From Butyrivibrio sp. (GTDB taxonomy: Bacteria; Bacillota; Clostridia; Lachnospirales; Lachnospiraceae), in contig SVGB01000012.1 of the NCBI GenBank assembly GCA_015056565.1, forward strand, positions 1 to 64,000: a stretch of 64,000 bases of DNA. Reading direction: 5' to 3'. The notes beneath the pieces are model-generated. The model searched no databases and was not told where the DNA came from. It saw only the letters and a list, made by a program, of their open reading frames with translations. Below, in pieces: positions 1-9,035 of this stretch. Both the position numbers and the translations under genes were made by a program. Numbering within the stretch: the first letter of the stretch is position 1; each line of letters starts with the position of its first letter.

Positions 1-44
1 TAATAGCCATAGTTTCCATAATTACTTGTAATACTCATACTCAT
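1..44 (-). CDS. Start of an unidentified gene (cut by window edge)
   Basis: Only the first 14 or so codons lie in the window. The reading begins MSMSITSNYGNYGY and continues past the left edge. A perfect AAGGAGG lies at 51-57; the ATG at 44 is six bases from it, while an ATG one codon upstream (47) is too close, so 44 is preferred. It follows two coiled-coil genes in the same direction, with 24 bases between it and the stop of the gene at 69-599, so it is probably the third gene of that operon. The function cannot be told from this fragment. Confidence 0.5.
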   Translation of the reverse strand, partial: MSMSITSNYGNYGY

Positions 45-68
45 CATTAACCTCCTTGTCGTTTTTCT

Positions 69-599
69 TTACACCTTTGTATCCATTGTTACTGATCCGG
101 TAATTGCTGTTTTTACTTCTGATGCACTGGTTGGAGCAATAACTTCATCCAAATGCACTTCCCCCGTCTTAGTATCAGGTGCTGAAACAACTGTAACTTC
201 AGCACCATCAACAGATACTGTACTCTCTGCGATCTTTTCCTGAAGTTCCTCAAGCTGTTCTCTCCTTTCAGCACGTTTTCTCTCCCTCTGCTCTTCCAGT
301 TTTTCAGCTTTCCTCTGTTCTTCAGCATCAGCCTTTGATGCCTCGTTCATGTTCTTATTTAATTCAGCCATCTGATCCATCTGCATATTTCCGATGTCAG
401 TAGCCTTCTTTTCCACGGTAGACAACTCTTCTTCCTTTTTTGATGTATCTCCGCCTCTTCCGGAATCCTGCTTTATCTCAGCCTTAAGGACACCTACCTT
501 GCCTTCCATCTGTTTCTTTATACCCTGCTGAGCTTTTATCTGCTTCATCGCTGAATTTGCGGATACAAGAGATTTTGTCATCACATTCGAGATAGCCAT
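69..599 (-). CDS. Hypothetical coiled-coil protein, 176 aa
   Basis: I do not recognise a named family. The protein starts MAISNVMTKSLVSANSAMKQ and is rich in Lys, Glu and Gln. Residues about 55 to 135 look like a long charged helix or coiled coil, ending in an Arg/Glu-rich stretch. It has no signal peptide, no membrane segment and almost no cysteine. The ATG at 599 is chosen because AGCAGGTG precedes it by about seven bases; an in-frame ATG nine codons upstream (626) has no ribosome binding site. Its N-terminal half (KQIKAQQGIKKQMEGKVGVL) resembles part of the next gene upstream, and both end in a similar short motif (SVTMDTKV here, GGSMDIEV there), so the two look like paralogues. A structural or assembly role is possible but is only a guess. 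Confidence 0.7.
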   Translation of the reverse strand: MAISNVMTKSLVSANSAMKQIKAQQGIKKQMEGKVGVLKAEIKQDSGRGGDTSKKEEELSTVEKKATDIGNMQMDQMAELNKNMNEASKADAEEQRKAEKLEEQRERKRAERREQLEELQEKIAESTVSVDGAEVTVVSAPDTKTGEVHLDEVIAPTSASEVKTAITGSVTMDTKV

Positions 600-661
600 T
601 TGTACGCACCTGCTTTCTGTTAACATTTGTTAATTATTTAGATAAAAAATAACGCATAGAC

Positions 662-1510
662 CTATACTTCAATATCCATCGATCCACCGATATCTGGTTG
701 CTGTACTTCCTGCGTTGTCATTACTGGCATATCCATTCCTCCACCAAGTGAAAGTGATACTCCACTATCATGATTTCCTGAAAAGTTTGCCTTTCCTGCA
801 TTCTCTTTTTCTGACTGTAACCTGTCAAATAATGCCTTCAGATATTTAAGATCTGCTTTTAATATATCCCTGGCCTCATCAGATCTGTGCTTTACCTTGA
901 GCTGCTCAAGGTCTTCCGGTGTCATGGAGCCTGATAGAGCTTCTGCCATCTCATCCAGATCTTCACCAAGCTCTGCTGTTTCTTCCGCGGCCTCCATCAT
1001 TTCTTCGGCAGTCATCTCAAGCTTTTCCATAAGGGCTTCAAATTCAGCCTGCTCCAGCTCTTTTATCTCTTCATCGGATTCAGCTTCATCAGGAACTTCT
1101 TCCGGATTTGTAGGGAGTTCTTCCTCTGCTTCCATACTCCTTTCCGCAGTTTCTTCCATTTTCAGGTTCTTCTTTTTCTTATCACATGCGCGCTGAACCA
1201 TCTCTGCATGAAGTATTGCTCTTAGGATTTCCTCCTCATCCACGTCTCCATTTTTCAGCTGTTTCTTTAACAATCCTATTTTGGCACGTATGCCATTAGA
1301 AACCTGCATGGCCTTGGTGGATGTTTTTGCCTGGAGTACCTGGGAAGAAACCTGCTTAAAACTGTATAATACCGGTTTCTTTTTCTTTCCAGTCTGCTTT
1401 GTAGGCTTGCAGATTCCTATTGTTCCCACGTGATTACCATGGGCATCATAAAGTTTTTTCCTGTAATGCGTCGTATTTCCGCTTACCTTTACTTCCCATC
1501 CGCCATTCAC
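662..1510 (-). CDS. Hypothetical acidic coiled-coil protein, 282 aa
   Basis: No recognised family. A basic N-terminal part (residues 1-75, with YDAHGNHVGTIGI and a KKKK patch) is followed by a segment that resembles the 176-aa neighbour (SNGIRAKIGLLKKQLKNGDV, about 90-110). Then comes a very acidic helical stretch (about 120-215, repeated Glu/Met/Ala), and the C-terminus ends GGSMDIEV. There is no signal peptide or transmembrane helix. The start is well supported by AAAAGGAGGTG seven bases before the ATG. It is co-directional with the 176-aa gene (62-base gap) and lies downstream of a BlaI/BlaR1-type pair, separated from it by the palindromic repeat at 1537-1611, which may act as a transcription barrier. 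Confidence 0.75.
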   Translation of the reverse strand: MNGGWEVKVSGNTTHYRKKLYDAHGNHVGTIGICKPTKQTGKKKKPVLYSFKQVSSQVLQAKTSTKAMQVSNGIRAKIGLLKKQLKNGDVDEEEILRAILHAEMVQRACDKKKKNLKMEETAERSMEAEEELPTNPEEVPDEAESDEEIKELEQAEFEALMEKLEMTAEEMMEAAEETAELGEDLDEMAEALSGSMTPEDLEQLKVKHRSDEARDILKADLKYLKALFDRLQSEKENAGKANFSGNHDSGVSLSLGGGMDMPVMTTQEVQQPDIGGSMDIEV

Positions 1511-1536
1511 ATAACCACCTCCTTTTGAGCCGGACT

Positions 1537-1611
1537 GTGAGTCACCGGGGACGTTACAGTTTGACTCGCTTTAACAAAGTGAGTCAAACTGTAACGTCCC
1601 CATTGACTCAC
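1537..1611. repeat. 75-base palindromic repeat, diverged REP-like element
   Basis: Two 31-base arms (1537-1567 and 1581-1611) are inverted copies with only two mismatches (CC at 1545-1546 against AT at 1602-1603), around a 13-base apex that can itself pair (CTTT-AAC-AAAG). The core GGGGACGTTACAGTTTGACT resembles the GGGGACGGTTCT...GTCTC core of the palindromes at 38457-38524 and 54376-56453. The right arm supplies the TGA stop (1608-1610) of the BlaR1-like gene. The strong hairpin has no T-run directly after it, so it is not a standard terminator, though it may still stabilise or end transcripts. Confidence 0.85.
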
Positions 1612-2879
1612 AACCACATGATTATGCGGTTCCAGATATCTATATCTGTATGGTTTTTGATCTTTACTGGCCCCTCATATATTTCCTTTGCATCGATTTC
1701 ACCCCAGCCACCGCCGCCACCGATCCCGGGGATCTTGTAGTAACCACCAACAGAAAAATAAAACCATCCATCTTCTGATGCAGCTTCAGGATATTTCTCC
1801 AGCAGGGCTTTCCCATCCACATATATGTACTCATCGTCAAAATCTGTCACAACAGCCTGGTCAAAGTCAGTGTAGATTTTATCAAGGTTGCCCGCGTAAC
1901 AGATTGAACTCATCATACCTATGTCATTTGTTCTTTTATAGGAATTAGCTTTGATCACACCTATCATCGTAGCTAAAATGACCAGTAATAATGCAGCTCC
2001 GCCGATAAGCATTTTAGAGTTGTACGCTCTTCTGTTTACAATTCTTTTAAGTCTCTTTTTCAAAAAACCATAACCGTCAGTCCAGGTAAAAGACATAGCA
2101 CTCTCATTGTAATTTCTCCTTCCAGCCTGTGATATTCTTTTGGCACATTCTACAATAGTTTCACCATAATCACATGCATCAATCCCATTTCTCTGGAGAG
2201 TAACTGCGTCGCATATTTCCTCAAGATCTCTTTTCAAATACCGAACACATAAATGTAAAAAAACATTAGGCCAAAGAAATACCCGAAGGATATCATATCC
2301 AAGAAGTATCCATAAATGCCCAAGCTTTATGTGTGTTTCTTCATGCTTTATCACTATATCAGCCTCTAATCCTTCTAAGCCCTCGGGAATGATGATCATG
2401 GGTTTTAGGCATCCTATGCAGAATGAGGACAGATGCCCCGAAAACTCTTTTATCACAAAAGTAGAAGCATGATCTTTAGAATCAAACAATCGGTTTGCAG
2501 CTTTCCATACCTTTATTCTTCTTGCAACAAATAATGTACCTACTACGATCATTCCAACAAAATACACCGCGCATATCCATCTCCTATTACAGAGAAGATA
2601 CCACCAATAAAAGAGTCTTACTCCCGCCCTGGTCTCAAAGAAAGCATGAAGCTTTCCACAAAACAAAACAGGAATCAAAAGGCACCACAGAGCCCCCTTT
2701 ACAAATGTTGATCCGGAAAAGAGAGTGCTCCGCAAAGTCATAATGATTCCTAATACAAAAACTGATATGATCGCACAAAAACCAAGTATGGTCGAGTAAT
2801 AGACGCATACAAATTCTAAAAATCCATATAGCTCATTAAAGAATAACAGCATTCCCTGCATAACTGCTCCCTCACTCAT
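1608..2879 (-). CDS. blaR1: BlaR1/MecR1-like M56 family sensor metallopeptidase
   Basis: An integral membrane zinc protease of the BlaR1 type, which senses a signal outside the cell and relieves repression by its partner BlaI-type repressor. There are several N-terminal membrane helices (about 25-50, 58-78, 100-120). The zinc motif HEETH is at 179-183, followed by a downstream ligand region RDLEEICDA (about 218-226), then a membrane helix at about 282-305. The C-terminal outside part is only about 110 residues and carries no penicillin-binding fold such as the SxxK domain of true BlaR1, so a beta-lactam signal is doubtful. The repressor gene ends nine bases upstream, so the pair is one operon. 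The stop codon comes from the palindromic repeat. The family call is firm; the signal is unknown. Confidence 0.85.
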   Translation of the reverse strand: MSEGAVMQGMLLFFNELYGFLEFVCVYYSTILGFCAIISVFVLGIIMTLRSTLFSGSTFVKGALWCLLIPVLFCGKLHAFFETRAGVRLFYWWYLLCNRRWICAVYFVGMIVVGTLFVARRIKVWKAANRLFDSKDHASTFVIKEFSGHLSSFCIGCLKPMIIIPEGLEGLEADIVIKHEETHIKLGHLWILLGYDILRVFLWPNVFLHLCVRYLKRDLEEICDAVTLQRNGIDACDYGETIVECAKRISQAGRRNYNESAMSFTWTDGYGFLKKRLKRIVNRRAYNSKMLIGGAALLLVILATMIGVIKANSYKRTNDIGMMSSICYAGNLDKIYTDFDQAVVTDFDDEYIYVDGKALLEKYPEAASEDGWFYFSVGGYYKIPGIGGGGGWGEIDAKEIYEGPVKIKNHTDIDIWNRIIMWL

Positions 2880-2888
2880 CCATGAGCC

Positions 2889-3284
2889 TTACTTATTCTT
2901 CTTGGCCTTATCTATAATGTTCTCCAGTTCCCTTATCTGTTCTTCAGATAAATTCACTTTATCTAACAAAGTAAATGCAGCTGAAAGCCTGTTGCCTTCA
3001 AAATAGCTGTTTGCGAAAGCGCTGCTCTTGGCTTTCTGACATTCTTCCCTGCCCCTTAAAGCTGTATAGTGATAAACTCTGCTGTCATCAGGATCCACAG
3101 TATATGTAAGCATTCCTTTTTTGCAAAGTCTGTTTATCAGAACTCTTACCATTCGCTGCGTCATCTTGGAAGACTTGGGGAGCCTGTCTGTTATCTCAGC
3201 TGATGTAAGGTCGTGGCCGCATCTCCACAGCACCTCCATGATCATCCATTCACTTTCACTTGGAAGCATCTCTTCTCTTGGCAT
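2889..3284 (-). CDS. blaI: BlaI/MecI/CopY family transcriptional repressor
   Basis: A 131-residue winged-helix repressor of the penicillinase-repressor family, which binds operator dyads as a dimer and is inactivated by proteolysis by its M56 partner. The sequence starts PSESEWMIMEVLW, the usual opening helix of the family. It continues with a recognition-helix region containing KMTQRMVRVLINRLCKKGML and the wing VDPDDSRVYHYTA, then a C-terminal dimerisation helix. The start is supported by GGGAGGAA seven bases ahead. It sits directly upstream of the membrane peptidase gene and probably represses both, as in the known bla and mec operons. I could not pick out a convincing operator dyad upstream; a lone TGTACA lies at about 3299-3304. 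Confidence 0.9.
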   Translation of the reverse strand: MPREEMLPSESEWMIMEVLWRCGHDLTSAEITDRLPKSSKMTQRMVRVLINRLCKKGMLTYTVDPDDSRVYHYTALRGREECQKAKSSAFANSYFEGNRLSAAFTLLDKVNLSEEQIRELENIIDKAKKNK

Positions 3285-3382
3285 AGTGTTCCTCCCACAT
3301 GTACAATGATCTGACTTCTTTATTTATAGTATATATCGGATAACGTTTATTAATAGTTAATAGCTGTTATCAAATTTATTCT

Positions 3383-3421
3383 AAAAAAGCGAAAGCCCTG
3401 AACCAGTCAAAGCTTCCGCTT
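3383..3421 (-). terminator. Rho-independent terminator of the chemoreceptor gene
   Basis: Read on the minus strand: stem AGCGGAAGC (3412-3420) pairs with GCTTTCGCT (3388-3396) with one mismatch, and is followed by a run of T (3383-3388). It lies about 40 bases after the stop of the chemoreceptor gene that ends at 3459. Confidence 0.75.
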
Positions 3422-3458
3422 TCATATATTACACTATTCTAAATCAGACACTCTCCCT

Positions 3459-5504
3459 TTACTGGATCGTGAATCTATTCAGGTTTCCGTTGATGGTATC
3501 AACAGCTTCAGATACTGAGGAAGCAGCATTTGCAACAAGCTCTGATGAGGATGCAACTCCCTTGGCAGCTTCTGTTACTCTATCTACGTTGTCAGCAATT
3601 TCCTGAGTTGATGCTGACTGCTCTTCTGATACAGATGCCATGTTAGTTGCTACGTCGTTAACCTTATCCATCTGACTTGCCATTGTTGTGAGTGTTTCGT
3701 TGGCATCTGACAGCTGCTGTGTGATCTCTTTAAATGTTGTAGCTGCATTGTTGATGGACTCTGCGCTGGAGTTTATGAGCTGAGTATTGGTCTCTGACTT
3801 TTCAGAAAGTTGCTGTACTCTTACTGACATATCCTTGATGATATCAGCGATCTGGTGAGTTGCATCTGCAGAGTTCTGAGCAAGCTGGCCGATCTCCTGA
3901 GCAACAACTGCAAATCCCTTTCCTGCCTCTCCTGCTCTTGCAGCCTCAATGCTAGCATTCAGTGACAAAAGATTTGTCTGGGAAGAAATGGAATTGATGA
4001 GATCAACGATCTGGTTGATCTTATCAGCAGCTTCGTCAACGCTTGAAACTGCGTCTGCCATATCCTTCATGGAATCAACGATGTCGTTCATTCCGTTGGC
4101 AACACCAGCCATCTCATGCTGTCCGGAATCAGCTTTGGATACAAGCTCATTCATGGTCTCTTCTATCTGCTGTTCCTGCTCTGTTACACTTGCAACTGTC
4201 TGAGCAAGGACTGTTGCATTTTCTGCAACTTCGTTGACAGCCTGTGCCATGTTTTCAATATTCTCACGGATCTGATTCATGCTGGCGGACTGTTCATTTG
4301 CTGCGCCTTCAAGATCTTCAGCCGTACTCTTTGAGTTCTGGGCGTCATCAAGGAGCCTTCCTGAAACATCTTTTATCTCGCTAAGCGATGATCTCATGCC
4401 GTTTACAAAATCGCCCATAGCATTGTTCATATAAGCAATTTCATCATTTCCATCTGATGATATATTAACAGTAAAGTCACCACCTGAAATCTTTTCAATG
4501 TTACCTGTAAGACTTGTAACAGGGTTCTTGATAAGCTTTTTAAGAACGATGTTCATTATTATTATCACAGCAGCTACTGCAATTACTGCAACAACAATAA
4601 GAATTGCAACAAGTCTTGAAAGTGCTGCGAGCACTTCTTTTTGCTTGGCATAAGCTATTACAAACCAGTCTGTACCATTTACAGGTGCAGCTGCAAGATA
4701 ATACTTATCTCCTGCAATCTTAACATTTGCAACTTCATGATTTTCTTTTCCTGCCTCAGCTGCTACAAAACTGCCAATAGCTGTAAGGAACGGATCATCA
4801 GTAATATCAGCCACATTGCTGCCACAAACATCAGTGTTTTTGTACGTAAGTACAAGTCCCTGACTTGTCATCATCATGGCGCCACCTGTCTGGTAGAGCT
4901 TTACACTGCCAAGGTCTTCCTGGACGCTTGATAAAAACATATCTGCTGCGAATACGCCTTCACGCCCGTCTTTAAGATGAATATGCCTTATAACCGATGC
5001 ACAGAGGCCACCAGTAACCTTGTCAAAATAAGGAACATCATAATAATAGAACCAGCTGTTAGTGTATGGCATTGCTGCCTTGTACATGACATTTTCAGTA
5101 CAGTCTTCTATTTCGTATGTAGGATCTGCAGGATAAAGAAACGTCTTATCATTGAGCATTACATACGCTCCAGTTGGGAGAAGCGTGTATCTTCCAACTG
5201 TTCCTGCAAGATATTTCATAATATCTTCATTGGAGGCAAATTCATTTTGTTCGATTGCATCTGCAACACCATTGAGATAATAGAACGTAGAGTTTAGTTC
5301 TCTGTTTACGCTACTGGCATCTACAGAAACTTCGTTTTCCAAAGAGTTGTAGATAAGGTTCTTGATCATTGCATAACCAAGAGAGAATGTGATTCCCTCT
5401 GCTACCAGAATTGTCACAAGTAGCATCGCAACAAATAAGATTGAAATCTTTGCACTGATTGCCTTTGGTGATGAACCTGCTTTATTAGACGGGTTACCGC
5501 TCAT
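3459..5504 (-). CDS. Methyl-accepting chemotaxis protein
   Basis: A transmembrane chemoreceptor that controls the CheA kinase. Membrane helix 1 is at about 20-44. The outside sensor part (45-290) has the look of a double-Cache fold, with paired tyrosine/tryptophan-rich stretches such as [15 protein letters not shown]. Membrane helix 2 is at about 296-320, then HAMP to about 375, then a long coiled-coil signalling domain. The conserved hairpin tip is present ([20 protein letters not shown], then [10 protein letters not shown]). It has no C-terminal CheR/CheB-tethering pentapeptide. The ATG has a good site (GTGGAGGT). It is a single gene with its own terminator. The ligand is unknown; Cache sensors often bind amino acids, organic acids or sugars. 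Confidence 0.93.
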   Translation of the reverse strand: MSGNPSNKAGSSPKAISAKISILFVAMLLVTILVAEGITFSLGYAMIKNLIYNSLENEVSVDASSVNRELNSTFYYLNGVADAIEQNEFASNEDIMKYLAGTVGRYTLLPTGAYVMLNDKTFLYPADPTYEIEDCTENVMYKAAMPYTNSWFYYYDVPYFDKVTGGLCASVIRHIHLKDGREGVFAADMFLSSVQEDLGSVKLYQTGGAMMMTSQGLVLTYKNTDVCGSNVADITDDPFLTAIGSFVAAEAGKENHEVANVKIAGDKYYLAAAPVNGTDWFVIAYAKQKEVLAALSRLVAILIVVAVIAVAAVIIIMNIVLKKLIKNPVTSLTGNIEKISGGDFTVNISSDGNDEIAYMNNAMGDFVNGMRSSLSEIKDVSGRLLDDAQNSKSTAEDLEGAANEQSASMNQIRENIENMAQAVNEVAENATVLAQTVASVTEQEQQIEETMNELVSKADSGQHEMAGVANGMNDIVDSMKDMADAVSSVDEAADKINQIVDLINSISSQTNLLSLNASIEAARAGEAGKGFAVVAQEIGQLAQNSADATHQIADIIKDMSVRVQQLSEKSETNTQLINSSAESINNAATTFKEITQQLSDANETLTTMASQMDKVNDVATNMASVSEEQSASTQEIADNVDRVTEAAKGVASSSELVANAASSVSEAVDTINGNLNRFTIQ

Positions 5505-5657
5505 AATTTACCTCCACTTAAAGTTATGAAATTACGACAACAACTACACCATCTGTTATTATAACCGACATTTATAAATATTATATAAAGTAAATCTATA
5601 ATCGTTATAAAACACATTCTCAAAATAGCTAAAATTAGCCATTTCCCCGGCCAAACA

Positions 5658-5686
5658 TTGACATATCCTTTTAAAACAGCTATTTT
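5658..5686 (+). promoter_or_regulatory. Sigma-70-type promoter for the zinc-ribbon gene
   Basis: A perfect TTGACA (5658-5663) is followed after 17 bases by TATTTT (5681-5686), a fair match to TATAAT. Transcription would start near 5693, about 65 bases before the ATG at 5757. Confidence 0.5.
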
Positions 5687-5756
5687 TAATTATGCTTGTA
5701 TTCTTTCAAGCAGCGGTAATACATATTCACAATTCAGATAAAGTCAGGGAATATCC

Positions 5757-6596
5757 ATGAAAATTCAATGTGATTATTGCGGAAATACATATGAAGATAC
5801 TTTAGAGAAATGCCCCAATTGTGGAGCTCCCAACCCGTCTCATCAAAATGCAGGCAAGCCCAAGACTATTGAAGAGCTCAAGGACTGGTACAAGAAAAGA
5901 AATCTTCCTGCACCTGAAGTTACAAGGTTCTTTATAGGAGTAGATTATAAACAGCCCAAGGCATTTGGAATTTATAAAGATGAGGCCACTGGAGATTTCA
6001 TCGTCTACAAGAACAAGGCAGACGGAAGCCGTGCTGTAAGATATCAGGGTAAAGACGAGCAGTACGCTGTTAATGAACTGTATCAGAGGCTCAAGGATGA
6101 GATCGTACATCAAAAGCACTTAAACGAAGAAAAAAGATCCGGCAGCACAAGATCTACAGGCGGTGGTAGCAGAAAACGATCAGGGCTTAGCTACTTCCTT
6201 GCAAGGTTTTCTTTCTACTTTTGGATAATTGCCTTTGTAGGTGCCCTGGTCTTTTCCATTGTCATCATCCCAATAAAAAACAGACACAACGGCTATTACC
6301 AGTATGGTGATACAATCCTGTATAACTGCCAGGATGACTGGTTCTATTGGGATGATAACGACTGGTCAATGATCGGTGATTATCAAGGCCCCAAAGAGAT
6401 AGCAGCCGAGATAGAGCAAAACTACGACGAGTACTATCTCTCCAAGGACTGGAACAGCTCCTACTATGTAGGAGACTGGGATGATTCATCCTATTACGAT
6501 CAGTACCACTCCTCCAGCGATTCAGACTCCGACTATGACTGGAGTTCAGATGACAGCTGGGATTCAGGTGGAACAGACTGGGATTCAGACTGGTGA
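5757..6596 (+). CDS. Zinc-ribbon single-pass membrane protein with acidic tail
   Basis: Function unknown. Residues 1-27 form a four-cysteine zinc ribbon (CDYCGNTYEDTLEKCPNCGA). Residues about 45-125 are a conserved-looking region of unknown fold containing FFIGVDYKQPKAFGIYKD, followed by a basic Ser/Arg/Gly linker. One membrane helix lies at about 150-172 (FWIIAFVGALVFSIVIIPI). The last 60 residues are a low-complexity tail of Asp, Ser, Trp and Tyr (for example DWSSDDSWDSGG), so the tail would lie outside the cell and be strongly negative. The site AGGGAA lies before the ATG. It is a lone gene, divergent from the chemoreceptor and ending 16 bases from the convergent HD-GYP gene, with no terminator visible between them. 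Confidence 0.8.
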   Translation: MKIQCDYCGNTYEDTLEKCPNCGAPNPSHQNAGKPKTIEELKDWYKKRNLPAPEVTRFFIGVDYKQPKAFGIYKDEATGDFIVYKNKADGSRAVRYQGKDEQYAVNELYQRLKDEIVHQKHLNEEKRSGSTRSTGGGSRKRSGLSYFLARFSFYFWIIAFVGALVFSIVIIPIKNRHNGYYQYGDTILYNCQDDWFYWDDNDWSMIGDYQGPKEIAAEIEQNYDEYYLSKDWNSSYYVGDWDDSSYYDQYHSSSDSDSDYDWSSDDSWDSGGTDWDSDW

Positions 6597-6612
6597 TCAG
6601 TTCATATATGTT

Positions 6613-9018
6613 CTAATACGATATCCTGATATCAGTAAGTGCACACTGATCTCCGGTAATCGAAAGATACACACTGTCATACCCTTGCGGTATTGTAGTG
6701 GTACTCTTTAGATGGATCCCGGCATTTTCGGTCTCCATGGTGATACGGTTTCGTCTCCTTCCAATCTTTACCTCGCATTCATAGCCTTTAAGATTGTCCT
6801 TTTTCCAGCCGTCCCAGCCGGTGAATCCTTCTCCGCGCCTTGCCTGAACTTCATTTATGGCAAGGTCGTTGTTGGTGGCGTTCTCACCATCAAGACGTAT
6901 ACAGCCATGCTCATGATAGTTCTTGCCATCAGGCATTCCATCGTCTGATGAAAACAGGAGCATGAATGGGCAATGCCAGATAAGATGGGCTGTAGGAAGG
7001 CTCTTTGTGCGAAACCTTAAGATCATACCATCAACCACATCAACTGGCTGTGTGTACGCCTTTCTGTAGCCTTCAATCTGAAGGTTAGGAATATCACCTT
7101 CGATCTTGTTAATAAAGCTTACTTCATCTGCTATTCTTGGAATATCACCTTCCAAGACTTCTCCGCAGTTTTCCTCAATTTCTACATTCATGATGTGACA
7201 GTGTTCACCGGTAAATGCCACGTAGCAGAACCTGATAGAATCTGCAAGTGCTGCGATAACATCAACTCTATAAGTACCAGTTACCATGCTAAGCTTCACA
7301 TGATCTTTAAACTTAGCCATCTCCATATCCACATGCACAACGCTCTTCTTTTCAAGAGGCGCTCCTGCTGCCACAGGCGTTACATCTACTTTCATGTTTC
7401 TTGCTGCGGTACAGATGTAATTGCCATCAAGCCATAATTCGCCATATTCAAGGTACTTAAGGAGCCTTATGCCGCTGTCGTCAGTATGAACGCATCCGTC
7501 ATGGGCATCAAACAGGATAATTGCCGGGATTGATTTCTTTGCATCAAATCCCATTTCAGGCTGGTAGTCAAAGTGGATCCTGGTGATGTTTTCAGAAACC
7601 TGGATTCCCTCTGAAATAACCTCTTTATACTCGGTAAAGTGCATCTGCTTAACTTCAACAAGGTTATTGTCATTGCGGGTATCGATCAGGAACTCTTTTT
7701 CCCTCATCATATATTCAGTGTCATGATCTATCATATCTATCATGATCTCTGCATATCCCGGGTCAAACTGAGCTCCTTCTTCCTTGACGATTTCCTCTCT
7801 TACTGTACTCTGAGGGAGAGGGTCCCTGTGATGTCTTCTTGAGGTCATGGAATCATAGGCATCGGCAACAGCTATGATCCTTGCTACCTTAGGAATGTTT
7901 TCTCCCAAAAGTCCCTCCGGATAGCCCTTTCCATCAAAGCGTTCATGATGGTACTTGGCACCAAGGCTAAGGAACGGAAAGTCATTTATGTTAGAAAGGA
8001 TCTCACCGCCAATGATGGTATGCTTTTTGTACTCATCATACTCTTCAGACGACAGCTCAGAATCCTTTTGAACAATGGTGTCCGCAACACCAATCTTTCC
8101 TACGTCATGAAGAAGCGCAGCAAAGAAAACCTCATCGCAGTCCTTCTCATCCATTCCAGAAAGCCTTGCTATTTCTCTGGAATAGTCTGCAACTCTTACA
8201 GAATGTCCCTGACCGTAGTTATCTCCCTGATCTATAGCTGTGGCAAGAGCAATGGCAGTCTGCTCAAAGAGTTTTTTCATACTGTCATGTTCATCCTTAA
8301 GGTTCTCAAACTTAAGCTTATTGGCAAGGTTCGCCTTTTCGTTCATCTCAACCAGAGCAAGGGTATATACAGCCACAACCATGGAAACTGCTGCCATATC
8401 TACAAGCGAAACTCCGTATGCAAAAAGCTGGATCATAGATGCTATAAGGCTCACTGATACAAACAAAAAGATAGACATGGCAATCCTGCCACGGATCTTT
8501 TTCCTGTAATAAACCAGGATAGACATCTGTATTATCAGTATCAGATACGGAAAGATATAGCTTATAAAGTACAGGTCAGATCTCTGATAATTATTGTTTT
8601 CATCAAAGGTATAATAAAGCCCTGTGAACTGAGATATAAGCACCAGGAGCATCGCCAGAACAGCCAGTGCGTCAGCTATATTAAGTGCAAGCGGAACCTT
8701 TTGGATGCCGCCTTCATTTTTAAGCACATCCTGAAGGTAAAGGCTTATTGTAAAAAGCACAAATACAGTCATCATAAATACAAGACAATTGCTGACTCTT
8801 ACTGCAATATATCCTTCCCTGCCAGGTATCCCATGGAACATATAAGCAACCCTGTCCGCCTCAAGCCATATGACAGCGCCAAGCTGCATCATGAACATGA
8901 TGATCTTGCGGCGTTTTGACATGATGGTATTTACTGCTGTGAACACTGCTATGATCAGGCAAATGCTCACAAGCCCCAGCATTATATCCACCTGATGTAT
9001 TCGAAGAAATTCAAACAT
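6613..9018 (-). CDS. Multi-pass membrane HD-GYP domain protein with unknown C-terminal region
   Basis: Probably a cyclic-dinucleotide phosphodiesterase at the membrane. About seven membrane helices occupy residues 8-225. A short coiled linker leads to an HD-GYP domain at about 255-435 with intact metal motifs: LLHDVGKIG (His304-Asp305), then HHERFDGKGYP (357-367), then RIIAVADAYDSMTS. HD-GYP enzymes hydrolyse cyclic-di-GMP or, in some cases, cGAMP. The remaining 365 residues (about 436-801) match no domain I know; they contain beta-rich stretches such as ITRIHFDYQPEMGF and IRLDGENATNNDLAINE. The site GAGAGGATA precedes the ATG. It is the last gene of the ten-gene minus-strand run, 17 bases after the hybrid kinase. 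Confidence 0.85.
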   Translation of the reverse strand: MFEFLRIHQVDIMLGLVSICLIIAVFTAVNTIMSKRRKIIMFMMQLGAVIWLEADRVAYMFHGIPGREGYIAVRVSNCLVFMMTVFVLFTISLYLQDVLKNEGGIQKVPLALNIADALAVLAMLLVLISQFTGLYYTFDENNNYQRSDLYFISYIFPYLILIIQMSILVYYRKKIRGRIAMSIFLFVSVSLIASMIQLFAYGVSLVDMAAVSMVVAVYTLALVEMNEKANLANKLKFENLKDEHDSMKKLFEQTAIALATAIDQGDNYGQGHSVRVADYSREIARLSGMDEKDCDEVFFAALLHDVGKIGVADTIVQKDSELSSEEYDEYKKHTIIGGEILSNINDFPFLSLGAKYHHERFDGKGYPEGLLGENIPKVARIIAVADAYDSMTSRRHHRDPLPQSTVREEIVKEEGAQFDPGYAEIMIDMIDHDTEYMMREKEFLIDTRNDNNLVEVKQMHFTEYKEVISEGIQVSENITRIHFDYQPEMGFDAKKSIPAIILFDAHDGCVHTDDSGIRLLKYLEYGELWLDGNYICTAARNMKVDVTPVAAGAPLEKKSVVHVDMEMAKFKDHVKLSMVTGTYRVDVIAALADSIRFCYVAFTGEHCHIMNVEIEENCGEVLEGDIPRIADEVSFINKIEGDIPNLQIEGYRKAYTQPVDVVDGMILRFRTKSLPTAHLIWHCPFMLLFSSDDGMPDGKNYHEHGCIRLDGENATNNDLAINEVQARRGEGFTGWDGWKKDNLKGYECEVKIGRRRNRITMETENAGIHLKSTTTIPQGYDSVYLSITGDQCALTDIRISY

Positions 9019-9035
9019 ATATGTATCCTCTCTGC

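Noticed and set aside
5505-5756. Cyclic-di-GMP or other riboswitch in the leader regions of the signalling genes
   Set aside because: I searched the leaders at 5505-5756, 29540-29673, 35102-35311 and 50569-50686 by eye and saw no GEMM, T-box or other known core.
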